Shown: piece after piece, positions 63,926 to 64,000 of the stretch
How positions within the stretch are numbered: the stretch's first letter is position 1
How the letters are laid out: every line of letters starts with the position of its first letter
NCBI GenBank assembly: GCA_963513935.1
Contig: OY740774.1
Span: forward strand, 91,599,093-91,663,092
Length of the DNA: 64,000 bases
Reading direction: 5' to 3'
Source of the DNA: Aphrophora alni
Lineage: Eukaryota; Arthropoda; Insecta; Hemiptera; Aphrophoridae
Notes under the pieces: model-generated
Told to the model about the DNA's origin: nothing
Database searches by the model: none
What the model saw: only the letters and a program-made list of their open reading frames with translations
Translations under genes and position numbers: made by a program

Positions 63926-64000
63926 GCGTAACTACCGGTTTCTTAACTCCTCCCCCTTCCCAGTTGGCAGGTTGACTCGACCGTCAGTTGTTCTGTGACT
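63926..64000 (+). other. Start of PLE 3' untranslated end, cut by window
   Basis: C-rich sequence (CTCCTCCCCCTTCCCAGTTG) after the ORF remnant. By analogy with the 10.6-kb copy, a plus-strand hammerhead arm should follow just outside the window. Confidence 0.4.

Larger units (their letters stand above)
62858..64000 (+). mobile_element. Decayed Penelope-like element, family 2, cut by window edge
   Basis: Begins with an inverted hammerhead-bearing arm (62858-62910), then a reverse-transcriptase C-terminus and GIY-YIG domain on the plus strand to about 63925, then 3' sequence that leaves the window. The arm matches each half of the palindrome at 8881-9115, so that palindrome is probably the same family with its coding part deleted. 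The protein is clearly different from the 10.8-kb GIY-YIG domain, so the window holds two PLE families. Confidence 0.75.

Overview
The window is an AT-rich, gene-poor stretch of an animal (metazoan) nuclear genome. No open frame exceeds about 105 codons and no exon chain, rRNA or tRNA gene could be recognised. It has long AT, CT, GT and homopolymer microsatellites. It also carries remnants of Penelope-like retroelements (PLEs) with GIY-YIG endonuclease domains and small hammerhead-ribozyme motifs, plus one decayed LINE reverse transcriptase. This fits an invertebrate intergenic or intronic region. An arthropod, perhaps a chelicerate, is a guess from composition and element content only.

Layout: 1-5.4 kb is plain AT-rich sequence with one possible hammerhead relic. 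From 5.4 to 12.5 kb there is a cluster of fold-back insertions at 5416-5780, 8843-9118, 10622-11354 and 12254-12490. The third encloses a PLE GIY-YIG domain. From 12.5 to 37 kb there is unique-looking AT-rich DNA with an AT-rich cruciform (13.9 kb), dispersed repeat pairs, a possible tRNA-derived SINE head (21.8 kb), an unclassified interspersed repeat (26.2 kb) and a candidate fold-back insertion (31 kb). At 37.0-39.2 kb a CT microsatellite is followed by a GC-richer degenerate tandem repeat and a shuffled block of repeated modules. At 49.1 kb lies a 92-bp mini-element with a perfect 12-bp target-site duplication. At 50.9 kb there is a minisatellite, at 52.4 kb a LINE pseudogene, and at 53.0-53.6 kb two blocks of a 23-24 bp repeat. 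The right edge (62.86-64.0 kb) holds a decayed PLE of a second family.

How the parts fit: several insertions share one architecture. A short 5' segment with the motif GGTACTyGGTGrAATTCCAT, best seen in three copies, leads into one arm of an inverted repeat. The second arm abuts a direct repeat of the target site. The arms carry a tiny hammerhead-like motif: CTGANGA, one extra base, a short stem II, GAAA, then a palindromic stem III such as ACGCGT, ACAGCTGT or ACCATGGT. The 10.6-kb copy ties this structure to PLEs because it still encodes the GIY-YIG domain. The others look like internally deleted, non-autonomous PLE derivatives. All alignments, folds and coordinates were done by eye.
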